Assembly: GCA_964595055.1 (NCBI GenBank)
Contig: CAZQOV010000052.1
Span: forward strand, 1 to 18,701
DNA length: 18,701 bases
Reading direction: 5' to 3'
From: CAYRTD01 sp964595055
GTDB lineage: Bacteria > Bacteroidota > Bacteroidia > Bacteroidales > GCA-2748055
The notes below the pieces were generated by a model. That model worked only from the letters and a program-made list of their open reading frames with translations, had not been told where the DNA came from and did no database searches. Position numbers and translations under genes: made by a program. Positions 1 to 9,554 of this stretch are shown here, piece after piece (position 1 is the first letter of the stretch; each line of letters starts with the position of its first letter).

Positions 1-7
1 GATTATC

Positions 8-3000
8 TTATCGCATAGCACTTTTATGTCTTTTCAGATAATTCCTGGCCGCTCCAATGGATATTTTTCTCCCATCCTGCAAGCCTATTATAAAAGCATC
101 TTTTGTTCTTTTCTCATCTGTAATGTTCTTCAAAGCTCTGAATGCTTCTTCATAACTGTAAAACCGTCCAAGTGAATAGATCGTTACTCCCTGGCTTTTA
201 ATGCTGATCAATTCATGATCCCCGGCAATATTCCTGAATTCTTCCAAAATTGTATTTTTCACCTTTCGTTTAAATGCGCCTATTTGTATGGAGAAACAAG
301 CTTCTGGATCCCGCATAACCTCATCCTTCTTCGGAATATGAACTCCCGCTTTTTGGTTCTTTTTTATTTTTTCAGTGATTTTAAGGGCTTCTTCAATGCT
401 TACCGGTTCACGATTATAGCTTGCTGTGACATAGGCATCCTTACATATTTTTCTTCTTATCATTTCTACCGCAATCTCAGCATCTTCCAAATTATGGAAA
501 AGACCGGCAAAGTACTCCCATGTATTATTTTCTTCATCCTTTGATTGGATAACAGGGAATAATCCTCTGAACGCATTATTTGGCAAAGCATTCCTGTATT
601 CGCCGATTTTCACCCTGTAAACCAAACCTTGAGGAAGGTCACCGGTAAGAGGGAAAGGGTTCACAGAAGAATACGGACATTCATCCAGAATCACATACCC
701 TTTTGAATGCATCATTGCATTTGCCATCAGATGATCAGATTTTCCATATTCGATAACCTTGAATTCCACTCGCCTGTTGCGGGCATGCTCAGCTTCATTT
801 GTTGGATTGGGAATATCAGGAAAGGATTCACCAAAGCCCCTAACTATAATCCGGGAAGGATCAATGCCATTCAAACTGAGATAAGATTTCACTGCTTCTG
901 CCCTGTTTTGTGAGAGTTGAAGATTAAAATAATATCCTCCTCTTGAATCGGTATGTGCATTAAGTTCGATCTCTACATCAGGATTTACAGTCAGAAACTC
1001 TGAAAGCCGATCCAGTTCTACCAGAGATTCCGGCCTGAGATCATATTTGTTATAATCAAAGAAAATATTATTTATCCGGATGGTTTTATTCACCTCAATG
1101 GGTTTCAGGTCAACCTTCACAGGGATCCCTGACAGGGATTCGTCTTTTGATACCTCAAGTTGTTCCTGGAAGAAACCTTCTTTTGTGACACTTACCAGAT
1201 ATTTTTCTTTTTCCGGAACCTCTACCTCAAACTCACCTCTCTCATTACTTTCAGTATCGCCAAGGAGATCATTCCCATTAAATACTTTTACGTTCCCTCC
1301 TTCAATCGCTTCTTTTATCTCATCCACCAGAGCTCCTTTTATTTCAAGTGTAGAGATTACCTCTTCGGGTTTCTTTTCACTAATGGTTGAATTGTCCTCA
1401 ACAGCATCTGCTTCTTTTAACTCTTCCCTGTTATCCAGTTGACCGCTTTCCATAAATTCTTTAAGAATCTCTTCCTCGAAATTTTCGGGTGAAACTTTTT
1501 CCTCTTCCTGAACAGGAAGCTCCTCTTCAGCGAGCAACTCTTCCTCAATATCATCCACTTGTTCTTCCGGCTCAATCTCTTCTTCCGCAAATTCTTCAAA
1601 CACTTCCCTCTCCTCCTCATTTTTGCTTGCTATAACCTTGTATGTTGTGCCTCCCGGCAAAGCCTGTTCGAAATTAAAATTGCCATCTTTTCCGGCTCTT
1701 AACTGTTCAAGCTCCATGCCTTCTGTTGTAAGAATCAGGTCGGCAAAAGGTACTGCTTTATATTCCACTATAGTATCATAAAGGACAGCCATCTCGCTCT
1801 CTTCCTTTTTTGTTTTCTTCGGTTCTTCAGACTCGATCATTTTGATTTCAACATTTTTCTCTGCCACAATGCCGCTTAGAATAACTGAAGTCTTTCTGGG
1901 AATAACATCAATGCTGAAATTTTCCTCATCTGACAAAGCGGTTATTTTCAGTTTTACAACATCATAAAAGAACCGGTTTTTTCTCAGGGTAAGATTATAA
2001 AGGGTATCTTCATGCAAAGTGCAACTATAAAAACCCTTTTCGGAAACCAGGGCTTCCGACCGGTCATCATTCTCTTTTGAGAGCTTGAAGGTAATGCCAC
2101 TATAAAGGGTATTATCCATAATTTTCAGTTCATTCCCATGAAAAGACAATTGCAAGGGTTCTTCTCGATATAAGGTGAAAATATCTTCCCTTCCCATTCC
2201 GTTAAACCTGTCACTGCTAAAAAAACCACGGGACTGCGATTCATTCATTACAATGCCGAAGTCATCCGCGATGGAGTTTATGGGAGTTTTTAGATTTTCA
2301 ACTTTATTCCACCCTCTTTCAGACAGTGTAGCCCGGAAAATATCGAGCTTTCCCATACCGGGGTGGGTATCAGAAGAAAAAAACAGGGTATCCTCAGAAT
2401 GGATGTAGGGGAACAATTCATGCCCGAAAGTATTCACCGGTTCCCCAAGATTTATCGGCGGTCCCCATTCTCCATTTTCGCTGAGTTCGGTATAATAGAT
2501 ATCCGTTTCACCATAACCCCCGGGCATATCGGAAATAAAATAAATTCTCTTCCCATCGGGCGAAATGGAAGGTTGACCGACAGAATAATTTTCGGAATTA
2601 AAAGAAAAAGCACTGCGTGGCTCAGACCATGTACCATCACTTTGTTTATGACTCACATAAATCTGGAGAGAATTTAGTACAACATTCGTTTTCCTGTTCT
2701 TTTCACCCATAATGGTTCGGGTGAAATAAACAGTATTTCCCTCCTTCGTAAAGGCAGCAGCTCCATCATGCAGGAATGAATTCACTTCGTCAAACTTTTC
2801 AGTACGGTATTCTTCTTTATTCAGTTGGGAAAGATCAAAGTAATATAGATCCGTTCTCAATTCATTGCCGAGGGTAGAGAAGCTGATAAATTTCTTTTTA
2901 CTGTCTTTTCGCTCGGAAGTAAATACGATTCCATCATCCAGAAAAGAGGGCCCGAATTCGGACTCAGCGGTATTTATTCTTTCAAAGTTCATCACAAAAT

Positions 3001-3454
3001 ACTCTTTTTCCTCCATCAACCAGTCCTGGGCCATGTAACAGGATTGCAGATAGATTTCGCCCATCGGATCTTCAGGTTCGAGCTTTATGTATTTCTTGAA
3101 TTGCTCGGCAGCTTCCTCATAGAGTGCTGAACTTTTAAGCGAATTGGCATAATTCAATACATGTTCGGTTTTATTATATCTTCCACTTCGGTCGAGGATT
3201 TTCTTGTACATTTCATTCGCCTCGAGAAAGCGTCCCGTAAGACGATAGCAACTGGCGAGCTTCTCCCTGGCTTCATTTTTTGCCTTGTAATTCCTGCCCT
3301 TGTCGATTTCTTTCAGGTAATATGGAATCGCTTCTTCAAACATATTCCTGTCGAAGTATTTATTTCCCTCATTCAGGTTTTTCTGGGCCCGCAGCCCTCC
3401 TACCTGAAGGAGTAATACCAGGGTGAGCAATAATAATCTGTTAAACCATCGCAT
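8..3454 (-). CDS. PorE-like TPR / beta-propeller / OmpA protein with two C-terminal SPOR-like modules
   Basis: Seen: a hydrophobic signal peptide (residues 1 to about 23, ending LRAQ) is followed by TPR-like helices (about 27-130). WD40/PD40-type propeller blades follow (about 165-430, with motifs such as SPDGKRIYFISD and GETDIYY). Then come a carboxypeptidase-regulatory-like stretch, a Glu-rich linker (about 610-690), a second CNA-B-like fold (about 700-785) and an OmpA_C domain (about 790-905, with NAHTDSRG and NRRVEFKV). Two SPOR-like modules end the protein (about 943-1022 and 1052-1132, each with a YRVKIGEY/FSIQIGAF core). Known: TPR-propeller-OmpA proteins such as PorE are T9SS components that bind peptidoglycan. 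Inference: it anchors the secretion apparatus of the upstream adhesin to the cell wall. The ATG at 3454 is preferred over the in-frame TTG at 3457 because AGGAG lies 7 bases upstream. It starts 18 bases after the PorP/SprF gene. The symbol is left blank because paralogues are common. Confidence 0.88.
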   Translation of the reverse strand: MRWFNRLLLLTLVLLLQVGGLRAQKNLNEGNKYFDRNMFEEAIPYYLKEIDKGRNYKAKNEAREKLASCYRLTGRFLEANEMYKKILDRSGRYNKTEHVLNYANSLKSSALYEEAAEQFKKYIKLEPEDPMGEIYLQSCYMAQDWLMEEKEYFVMNFERINTAESEFGPSFLDDGIVFTSERKDSKKKFISFSTLGNELRTDLYYFDLSQLNKEEYRTEKFDEVNSFLHDGAAAFTKEGNTVYFTRTIMGEKNRKTNVVLNSLQIYVSHKQSDGTWSEPRSAFSFNSENYSVGQPSISPDGKRIYFISDMPGGYGETDIYYTELSENGEWGPPINLGEPVNTFGHELFPYIHSEDTLFFSSDTHPGMGKLDIFRATLSERGWNKVENLKTPINSIADDFGIVMNESQSRGFFSSDRFNGMGREDIFTLYREEPLQLSFHGNELKIMDNTLYSGITFKLSKENDDRSEALVSEKGFYSCTLHEDTLYNLTLRKNRFFYDVVKLKITALSDEENFSIDVIPRKTSVILSGIVAEKNVEIKMIESEEPKKTKKEESEMAVLYDTIVEYKAVPFADLILTTEGMELEQLRAGKDGNFNFEQALPGGTTYKVIASKNEEEREVFEEFAEEEIEPEEQVDDIEEELLAEEELPVQEEEKVSPENFEEEILKEFMESGQLDNREELKEADAVEDNSTISEKKPEEVISTLEIKGALVDEIKEAIEGGNVKVFNGNDLLGDTESNERGEFEVEVPEKEKYLVSVTKEGFFQEQLEVSKDESLSGIPVKVDLKPIEVNKTIRINNIFFDYNKYDLRPESLVELDRLSEFLTVNPDVEIELNAHTDSRGGYYFNLQLSQNRAEAVKSYLSLNGIDPSRIIVRGFGESFPDIPNPTNEAEHARNRRVEFKVIEYGKSDHLMANAMMHSKGYVILDECPYSSVNPFPLTGDLPQGLVYRVKIGEYRNALPNNAFRGLFPVIQSKDEENNTWEYFAGLFHNLEDAEIAVEMIRRKICKDAYVTASYNREPVSIEEALKITEKIKKNQKAGVHIPKKDEVMRDPEACFSIQIGAFKRKVKNTILEEFRNIAGDHELISIKSQGVTIYSLGRFYSYEEAFRALKNITDEKRTKDAFIIGLQDGRKISIGAARNYLKRHKSAMR

Positions 3455-3472
3455 CAATGTTCTCCTGTTTGG

Positions 3473-4399
3473 TTAAAAGTAATACCTGGGATGGATCACC
3501 TTCTTCGCGGGTGGAGGAAGTAATTCAACTCCGTAACTTATCCCGAACTCATGATTTCCCTTCGAATATTTTGTGAGAGCTGAAAGGGTATAATCATAAG
3601 AATACATGATCTTTATATTTTTAGTCACATCCACCTTAAACATGGCCAAAACGGCATCCCCGGTTCTATAGGAAATGCCGGCAGAAAATTTATCGATAAA
3701 AATCAGGCTCAGGTTGATATCTGCCTGAGGAATAATGCCATTCACGTATTTAACCAGGCAACTGGGCTCCAGGACAATATCCCGGTCTACCTCAATGGAA
3801 TATCCGCCTGTCATATAATAATTTCTTTCCTGACGATAAAAGGCATTTTCACTGTCTTCCGGACCCGGAACCGGCCTGTTCAGCAAATGATAAGCCGAAG
3901 CGCCAAAATAAAACTTTTCACTCCTGTAAAAAATCCCGGTGGATATATCCGGCATTATAGTTGACTGATTTCCCACCGGAATGGAGGGATCATTTTGCAC
4001 CAACCGCTCCAGGTCATCATAATTAAAGTGGCTGTTAATACTTCACCCTTCAAGACCAAAAGACAACCGTCCATTTCCGAATCCGATATGATATGAGAAT
4101 ATTCCGCTTGCAATAAATCTGTTGGTAACCGCAATCCTATCCTGAATAAACTTCATTCCGAACCCTATATTTTTACTCTGCCAGGGAGCCTGAAAAGAAA
4201 AAATATTGGTTTGAGGCACTCCTTCTATATCTGAGACATACGTTCTGTTCTTCAAGGAACCCACAACCCACGTTGAGCTTCCTGCATATGCAGGATTCAC
4301 CAGCATCTTATCATACATGTACTGGCTGAATGAAATATCCTGCTGTGCTGTCAGCTTCAGAAAAAGTGTGGATAATATGACCATCAATGTTATTCTCAT
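3473..4399 (-). pseudogene. PorP/SprF family type IX secretion membrane protein, interrupted by an in-frame TGA
   Basis: Seen: the first part (118 codons from ATG at 4399) has a signal peptide (to about residue 18, KLTAQQ) and the family N-terminus DISFSQYMYDKMLVNPAYAG. It stops at TGA, 4043-4045, just after LSFGLEG. The same frame then continues without a gap as SINSHFNYDDLERLVQNDPS and runs 189 more codons to TAA at 3473. It contains typical family text (MPDISTGIFYRSEKFYFGASAYHLLN) and an aromatic C-terminal beta strand (HPRYYF). Combined length is about 308 codons, normal for PorP/SprF. Known: PorP/SprF proteins are outer-membrane barrels needed to export or attach type-B sorted substrates such as SprB. 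Inference: this one is the partner of the adhesin 10 bases upstream. The interruption may be a real nonsense mutation, a sequencing error, or be read through. The downstream fragment alone has no signal peptide and probably could not be exported. Confidence 0.85.
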
Positions 4400-4409
4400 A
4401 TTTTCTGTT

Positions 4410-4652
4410 CTACCTGTGAATGATGATATAACCCGTATGGCTCAGGCCATTGCCCAATTCAAGAATATAATAATAGGTTCCGTCGGGCAGGTCAACTCCA
4501 TTGTCTGACTTGCCGTTCCATTGGTTATGATAGGATTTGGCGGAATAAACCTTATTTCCCCATCTGTTGAATATTTCCAGCTTATTGTTCTCAAAATAGT
4601 CCACATGTGTAACTTCCCAGTAATCATTAATCCCATCCCCATTGGGGGTTAT
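4410..4652 (-). other. Type-B T9SS C-terminal sorting domain (coding segment)
   Basis: Residues about 1635-1714 of the adhesin match the gliding-motility-associated C-terminal domain. The NGDGIND turn, FNRWGNKVY strand, WNG, LPDGTYYY and GYIIIHR ending are all present and in the usual order. It is intact up to the TAG stop, so the substrate carries a normal export signal even though the neighbouring PorP/SprF gene is interrupted. Confidence 0.88.
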
Positions 4653-7600
4653 GATCTGGGGTATGGGATCCGGCAGATCCTCGAGACAGAGGTCCACAAT
4701 CACCTGCACCGTATCTGTATCAGTACAATAGGTATTTCTCACGGTTACCACATAGTTTGTCGTATCAAGGGGAAAAGCAAAAGGATCATTGACAAGCGAA
4801 TCGCTCAGACTCAAGCCATGGTTCCACTCATAATTCATACCACCCTCAGCCTGTAACTGTATGCTATCGTAAATACAGATAATCAGATCTTCACCGGCAT
4901 TTGCAACAGGTGGCGGATCGGTATCCACTTCAATCGTTTTGCTGGCCAGTTTAACATCATTACATATTCCGTCCGAATAAAAGAGATTATACGTCGTGGT
5001 ATTGGAGGGTGAAATGTGAAGGGTATCTGCTTTTTCTCCTGTGCTCCAGCGGTAATCGGCCATGGTGTAAACCGAGTCCTTCACCATGTAGAGCAGCATT
5101 GTATCTCCCTGGCATAATCCGTCCTTCTCCTGTACAATTGATGTTTCAGGGTATGGAAGAATGAATGGATAAGGGGAAGTTTCCGGCAGACTCCGGCATC
5201 CATTCTCATCCACTGCCACCACCGATATTCGTTCTTTTCGTTCCAGCGTATCGATGGAATAAAAACTGCTTTCACCCCCCTGAACCAGCTCCTTGTTATT
5301 GAAGAATAAATACCGCTTCAGGTCGGAAGGGTTTACTGAATAATTTGCATACTCTCCATAACATATGGTATCTACAGAGCATGAGAGTGTTACCTCCGGC
5401 AAAGGAAGGATATTAAACCTTATGGTATCATCGCTTTCAGCTATACAATTATTCTGGTCGTAAGCCATGGCAGTGATGAGGGTGTCATTCACCGCAAGTG
5501 CCAGTGTATCCGCATCGGTTCTTGAAATCTCCGAGCTTCCGTTGGAATAAACGTAGGTAGCAAAACCGGGTGTTGCGGAAAGACTGATTTCTTCATTTCG
5601 ACATACATTCCCGCTTTTGGATGCAGTGAGCGACAAAATCGGAGGATGCAAAATATTAGCATTCAGCGAATTTGTTCTCGAATAGCATCCATCCTGGTAT
5701 ACCACAGCATAAAGTTCATTATCATCAGGAAATTCGGTTGAAGAGTAACGATTCCAGGCTGAATCCTGCAGCACATCACTATCATTATAGAAAATATATT
5801 TTTCAAAGCCTGTGGGCATAACGGTAAGTTCAAGCTCAGTTCCTGCACAAACAGAATCACCTTCGGCATTGCTCGTCATGGTTACATCTACAATTTCTCT
5901 TACTTTTATCTCAAACTGTTTGCTTGCCGGTGGACACATATTCTGATCATTATCCCTGAGCTTCACCGGAATAATTGTATCATTCAAGGCTTCCAGGCTC
6001 ATTTCCGAATCATTGCCATAAACATCTTCTCCCCAAGAAACTGAATAATTTGAAACACTTATATCGGAAAGTGCCAGACTAACCTCCTCCCCTTCACACA
6101 GATCGTGATAGGCATCAATGGAAAAATCGATTACTTCACAATTGTTTGCATAGCATGTCTTAGTGACAGAAGGCATGCTGTTACTGCAGGAATAATCACC
6201 AATTGCCATCACACTAATACTTGCCGAGTCGCCCGCTGAAAGCCCGTGCAGCTCGTGCATCATTCCTGTTGCTCCACTGGAAGGCAGCTCAAAGGCTTGA
6301 CCATTTATGCTCACAGCATATTCAACCGCCTCTGGTATGGAATCCCAAATAAAGGAAATCGTATTTTCTGTTGTGCTACCACAATTCACCTGGGGAGTTT
6401 TCAGAGCTGAGATCACTTCTGTACTGATCTCATTGCTCATCTCACCTTCACATCCCTGATTCATAGCTCTGGCAAACACCCTGTGTGATTCCTCCTTGTT
6501 TCCTTCGAGAGTAAAGGTATTGAAGGACCCTTCGGAGGCCTCCCATGAATTATGATAAAAGATATACCTGTCATAGCCTCCGGGACTTGCCGTATAGGTT
6601 ACGCTTTCTCCTTCACAAATAATGTTATCAACATCAGAACTGGTAAGTGTAAGACTCCCCGGCCGATCTATTACCTCTATTTCCACATATTTAATCACTC
6701 CGGGACATAAAGGCTGGTCTGTGTTTTTGACTCGAACCGAGATCAGAGTATCCCTTTCCGGCTTTACCCATAGCATTTTTTCTCTTCCCCAGGCAGAACC
6801 GTTCCATGAAATTACGTAATTGTATATGCTCAGGTCACGGATTTCCAGTTCAACACTATCATCGGAACAAATGCTAAATTCCTCCGTTATGCTGAATTCT
6901 ATCGATTCACAGCTTTCAGCATAGGCAATGGCAGGTTGAGAAACCGACGAATTTCCGCAGGCTCCGTCTCCCAGTGCTATTACAGTAAGGGTCACCGCTT
7001 CTCCCGGAGATAGCGGACTGACAGTATGCTGCAGACCTTCGAGACCGCTTGAAGGATATCCATAGCTTCCATCATTCACACTCACAATATACCCAGTAGC
7101 TCCGGACACAGCATTCCAGCTGAATGTAACGCTGTTCTCGGTAGAAGATTCAAAATTCACCACAGGAACTTTTAGTTCCCGGTCAACTGCTAGTGAAACA
7201 GTGTCGGAATAAAATACACAGGCCTCCTCCATTACCCTGGCATAAAACTGATGGCCGTCCCGGGGCTCCTTAACCCGGTATTCATAATCCTCCCCGGAAC
7301 CAACCATCAACCCATTATCATAAAACTCGTAGTAATCGAGATTAAGGGGTGAAACTGAAAGAATGACCTCCTGGTTTTCACACACGGGATCCGATCCATT
7401 GCTGCTTATCAGCGTTATTTCCTGTTCTGGGGTAACATCAATTACAAAGTTTTTTTCTACTGAAGGACATGAGGGTTCTGCATTATTGCTTACCCTGACA
7501 GGCACTGATACATCACTTTGGGCATATAAACCATAATCGGTTTCCGTTTCGGAGGGATCATTATTCCATTCAATCTTATAATCCGGAATGCTAATATTAT

Positions 7601-9554
7601 CCACAGAAAGATCCATCCATTCCCCTTCACAGACTTTGCGATAGAGAGCGTTTGTATTATATGTGATCGGTGGGCAATTAATGGCAACGCAACTTACCTC
7701 ATCCGATACCAGGCCCGGACCACATACACCATCAAGAGCTCTTACTTTTATGCTGTGACTTTCATTTTCGGTAAGCCCGGAGATGGTATGTGAAAGTCCC
7801 GTACTGCCAGAAGACGGGTCGGCAAACGGGCCGTTATCAATGCTTACCTCATAGGCAATGGCTCCCGGAACGGGTTCCCAGTTATAGGTTATAAAGCCCG
7901 AACTCGTTTCACCGCAATTGACCTGAGGAGGAGGTAAGCCATCATTCACCCTGGTGGTAAAGGAATTGCTTTTTCCGCTCAGGCATCCATTATTATCAAC
8001 AATTGCATATACACGATCTTTATCGGATAAACCACCAACTGAGAAATTATTAGAAGCTCCGGTTTGCACCATTTCATTATTCAAATAAAAGCTATACTCA
8101 TCATAACCTGACGGTTCAGCGGTAAACAATACAGATTCATTGTAACAGATGGTATCGCTGGTCGAACTGCTTATCAGACTGATTGAGGGGGTTTCCTTCA
8201 CATGAATATTCACGGTGTCGCTTATGATCTCAGTACAACCGTTAATGTCGGTTATTTTTACATATACCTTGTCTCGATCTGAGAATCCCGATGTTTCATA
8301 GGTATTATCGGTGGAAGATTGGACCAGATTGGTATTGATATAAAAACTATAGTTCACAAAGTTTTCCGGTGAAGCGGTGAAGGTGACCGACTGGCCTGAG
8401 CATATGGTGTCCCGACTTGCTGAAATATGAAGATATACTTTATTTATGGGGGTTACTTCCACCTTACCTGAAAATGTCGATGAGCAACCCTCCTCATCAA
8501 CTTTTAAATTGAGATCTTTGATACCGGCCTCATCCCATCTCACTTCATAAGGACCTTCTCCGGAGCCTGAAACGACCATGGCAGAATCAAATCCCCAGGA
8601 AAATACAGGAGAGGATTCATAGCTTCCAGTAAACTGAATCTGAGTGTTTTCATTCTGGCAATCGGGAGTCGAGGTAATGAACTCGGCCACCGGTGAAGGC
8701 TTAACTGTAATATTTTGGGTGGAATAATTATAACAATCCAGTGAATTTGTCGCTCCAAGTGTAACGGTATATTCACCGGGTGCCATAAAGCTATGCGGAG
8801 GAGCTTCAAAACCGTGATACACTTCACTGCCATCGCCAAAATCCCAGGTCCAGTTGGAATATACATCTCCAATGGTATCGGTAATATTTTCGAATTCCAC
8901 TGTGAAAGGGCTGCAGCCTGAAAACCCACTCACACTAAATGCTGTGTTGGGTACAGGCTCCACCTTAATAAATTCGTCCTTGGTCCTCGATTCCAGACAA
9001 CCATGTTCATTGGTGACTGTAAGGGTGGTAGAATAAGTACCGGGGGTAGAATAAACCTTGCAGGGCTGAAACTCATCGGACACCGTACCATCTCCAAAAT
9101 TCCAGGAATAACTATTGGAAGCATGAAAGTCCGATAGATTATCTATACAAATGGAATCGGTTATGGCACAAACTGATGACTTATCCGGTTCAAAATCGAT
9201 ATCCGGTTTGGCAAATACCGTCACCTCACGCACAGCGGTGCTTATACCCGAGGTACATGTGATGGTCAGGGTAACGGTATAGGTGGTATCACCCTGTCCG
9301 GCTTTAAAACTGTGCAAAGGATTTTGTGCGATAGACACTTCAGACCCGTCACCGAAATCCCATGTCCGTGATTGAACATTGGAGCTCATGTCATAAAACT
9401 GTACGGTAAGCACTTCACAACCTTCAAGGGTCTCAAGGTTTGCATCAATTACGGCATTGCATTGAGGGTACAGGTTCATGTAGAAGAATGACATTAAGGT
9501 CATCAGGCCTGACCTGATAAGCATTTTTATTCCATTATCCCTGAGTGTTTTCAT
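4410..9554 (-). CDS. Giant secreted PKD/Ig-like/FN3 adhesin with type-B T9SS sorting domain
   Basis: 1714 residues. Seen: an N-terminal signal sequence (to about residue 31, with a hydrophobic stretch near 12-28). Three PKD domains follow (about 34-113, 117-200, 202-286, each with W-[DN]-FGDG) and a divergent fourth (288-368). Two Ig-like domains (371-538) come next, then three tandem FN3 + Ig-A + Ig-B units (541-794, 795-1050, 1051-1303). Further Ig/PKD-like domains run to about 1622. The C-terminal domain (about 1635-1714) carries ITPNGDGINDYWEV, IFNRWGNKVY, WNGKSDNG and LPDGTYYYIL, the signature of the gliding-motility-associated type-B sorting domain. Known: this domain directs export by the T9SS and usually works with a co-encoded PorP/SprF protein. 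Inference: a cell-surface or released adhesin or matrix protein; no catalytic domain is visible. It is first in a minus-strand operon with the PorP/SprF and OmpA genes. The ligand is unknown. Confidence 0.9.
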   Translation of the reverse strand: MKTLRDNGIKMLIRSGLMTLMSFFYMNLYPQCNAVIDANLETLEGCEVLTVQFYDMSSNVQSRTWDFGDGSEVSIAQNPLHSFKAGQGDTTYTVTLTITCTSGISTAVREVTVFAKPDIDFEPDKSSVCAITDSICIDNLSDFHASNSYSWNFGDGTVSDEFQPCKVYSTPGTYSTTLTVTNEHGCLESRTKDEFIKVEPVPNTAFSVSGFSGCSPFTVEFENITDTIGDVYSNWTWDFGDGSEVYHGFEAPPHSFMAPGEYTVTLGATNSLDCYNYSTQNITVKPSPVAEFITSTPDCQNENTQIQFTGSYESSPVFSWGFDSAMVVSGSGEGPYEVRWDEAGIKDLNLKVDEEGCSSTFSGKVEVTPINKVYLHISASRDTICSGQSVTFTASPENFVNYSFYINTNLVQSSTDNTYETSGFSDRDKVYVKITDINGCTEIISDTVNIHVKETPSISLISSSTSDTICYNESVLFTAEPSGYDEYSFYLNNEMVQTGASNNFSVGGLSDKDRVYAIVDNNGCLSGKSNSFTTRVNDGLPPPQVNCGETSSGFITYNWEPVPGAIAYEVSIDNGPFADPSSGSTGLSHTISGLTENESHSIKVRALDGVCGPGLVSDEVSCVAINCPPITYNTNALYRKVCEGEWMDLSVDNISIPDYKIEWNNDPSETETDYGLYAQSDVSVPVRVSNNAEPSCPSVEKNFVIDVTPEQEITLISSNGSDPVCENQEVILSVSPLNLDYYEFYDNGLMVGSGEDYEYRVKEPRDGHQFYARVMEEACVFYSDTVSLAVDRELKVPVVNFESSTENSVTFSWNAVSGATGYIVSVNDGSYGYPSSGLEGLQHTVSPLSPGEAVTLTVIALGDGACGNSSVSQPAIAYAESCESIEFSITEEFSICSDDSVELEIRDLSIYNYVISWNGSAWGREKMLWVKPERDTLISVRVKNTDQPLCPGVIKYVEIEVIDRPGSLTLTSSDVDNIICEGESVTYTASPGGYDRYIFYHNSWEASEGSFNTFTLEGNKEESHRVFARAMNQGCEGEMSNEISTEVISALKTPQVNCGSTTENTISFIWDSIPEAVEYAVSINGQAFELPSSGATGMMHELHGLSAGDSASISVMAIGDYSCSNSMPSVTKTCYANNCEVIDFSIDAYHDLCEGEEVSLALSDISVSNYSVSWGEDVYGNDSEMSLEALNDTIIPVKLRDNDQNMCPPASKQFEIKVREIVDVTMTSNAEGDSVCAGTELELTVMPTGFEKYIFYNDSDVLQDSAWNRYSSTEFPDDNELYAVVYQDGCYSRTNSLNANILHPPILSLTASKSGNVCRNEEISLSATPGFATYVYSNGSSEISRTDADTLALAVNDTLITAMAYDQNNCIAESDDTIRFNILPLPEVTLSCSVDTICYGEYANYSVNPSDLKRYLFFNNKELVQGGESSFYSIDTLERKERISVVAVDENGCRSLPETSPYPFILPYPETSIVQEKDGLCQGDTMLLYMVKDSVYTMADYRWSTGEKADTLHISPSNTTTYNLFYSDGICNDVKLASKTIEVDTDPPPVANAGEDLIICIYDSIQLQAEGGMNYEWNHGLSLSDSLVNDPFAFPLDTTNYVVTVRNTYCTDTDTVQVIVDLCLEDLPDPIPQIITPNGDGINDYWEVTHVDYFENNKLEIFNRWGNKVYSAKSYHNQWNGKSDNGVDLPDGTYYYILELGNGLSHTGYIIIHR
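5646..7934 (-). repeat. Three-copy FN3-IgA-IgB higher-order repeat inside the adhesin
   Basis: Three consecutive units of 254, 256 and 253 residues occupy about 7173-7934, 6405-7172 and 5646-6404. Each opens with an FN3-like domain (PQVNC or PVVNF start, then PSSG and a GLxH turn). An Ig-like A domain follows (start NC or SCE, with CEGE/CSDD and later [DE]xxxCP). Each unit closes with an Ig-like B domain ([DN]xxC, then YxFY, and a final Cys). The copies are diverged, suggesting old duplication rather than recent slippage. Confidence 0.8.

Noticed and set aside
1080..1442. Plus-strand ORF opposite the OmpA gene (120 codons)
   Set aside because: It lies wholly antisense to the coding region for the linker and CNA-B-like domain, is Ser/Phe-rich as expected of antisense to a Glu/Lys-rich gene, and has no recognisable domain.
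4000..4045. Selenocysteine at the TGA of the PorP/SprF gene
   Set aside because: No convincing hairpin follows the TGA, a selenocysteine in a barrel protein at a glycine position is unlikely, and TGA is used as a normal stop at 11037-11039.
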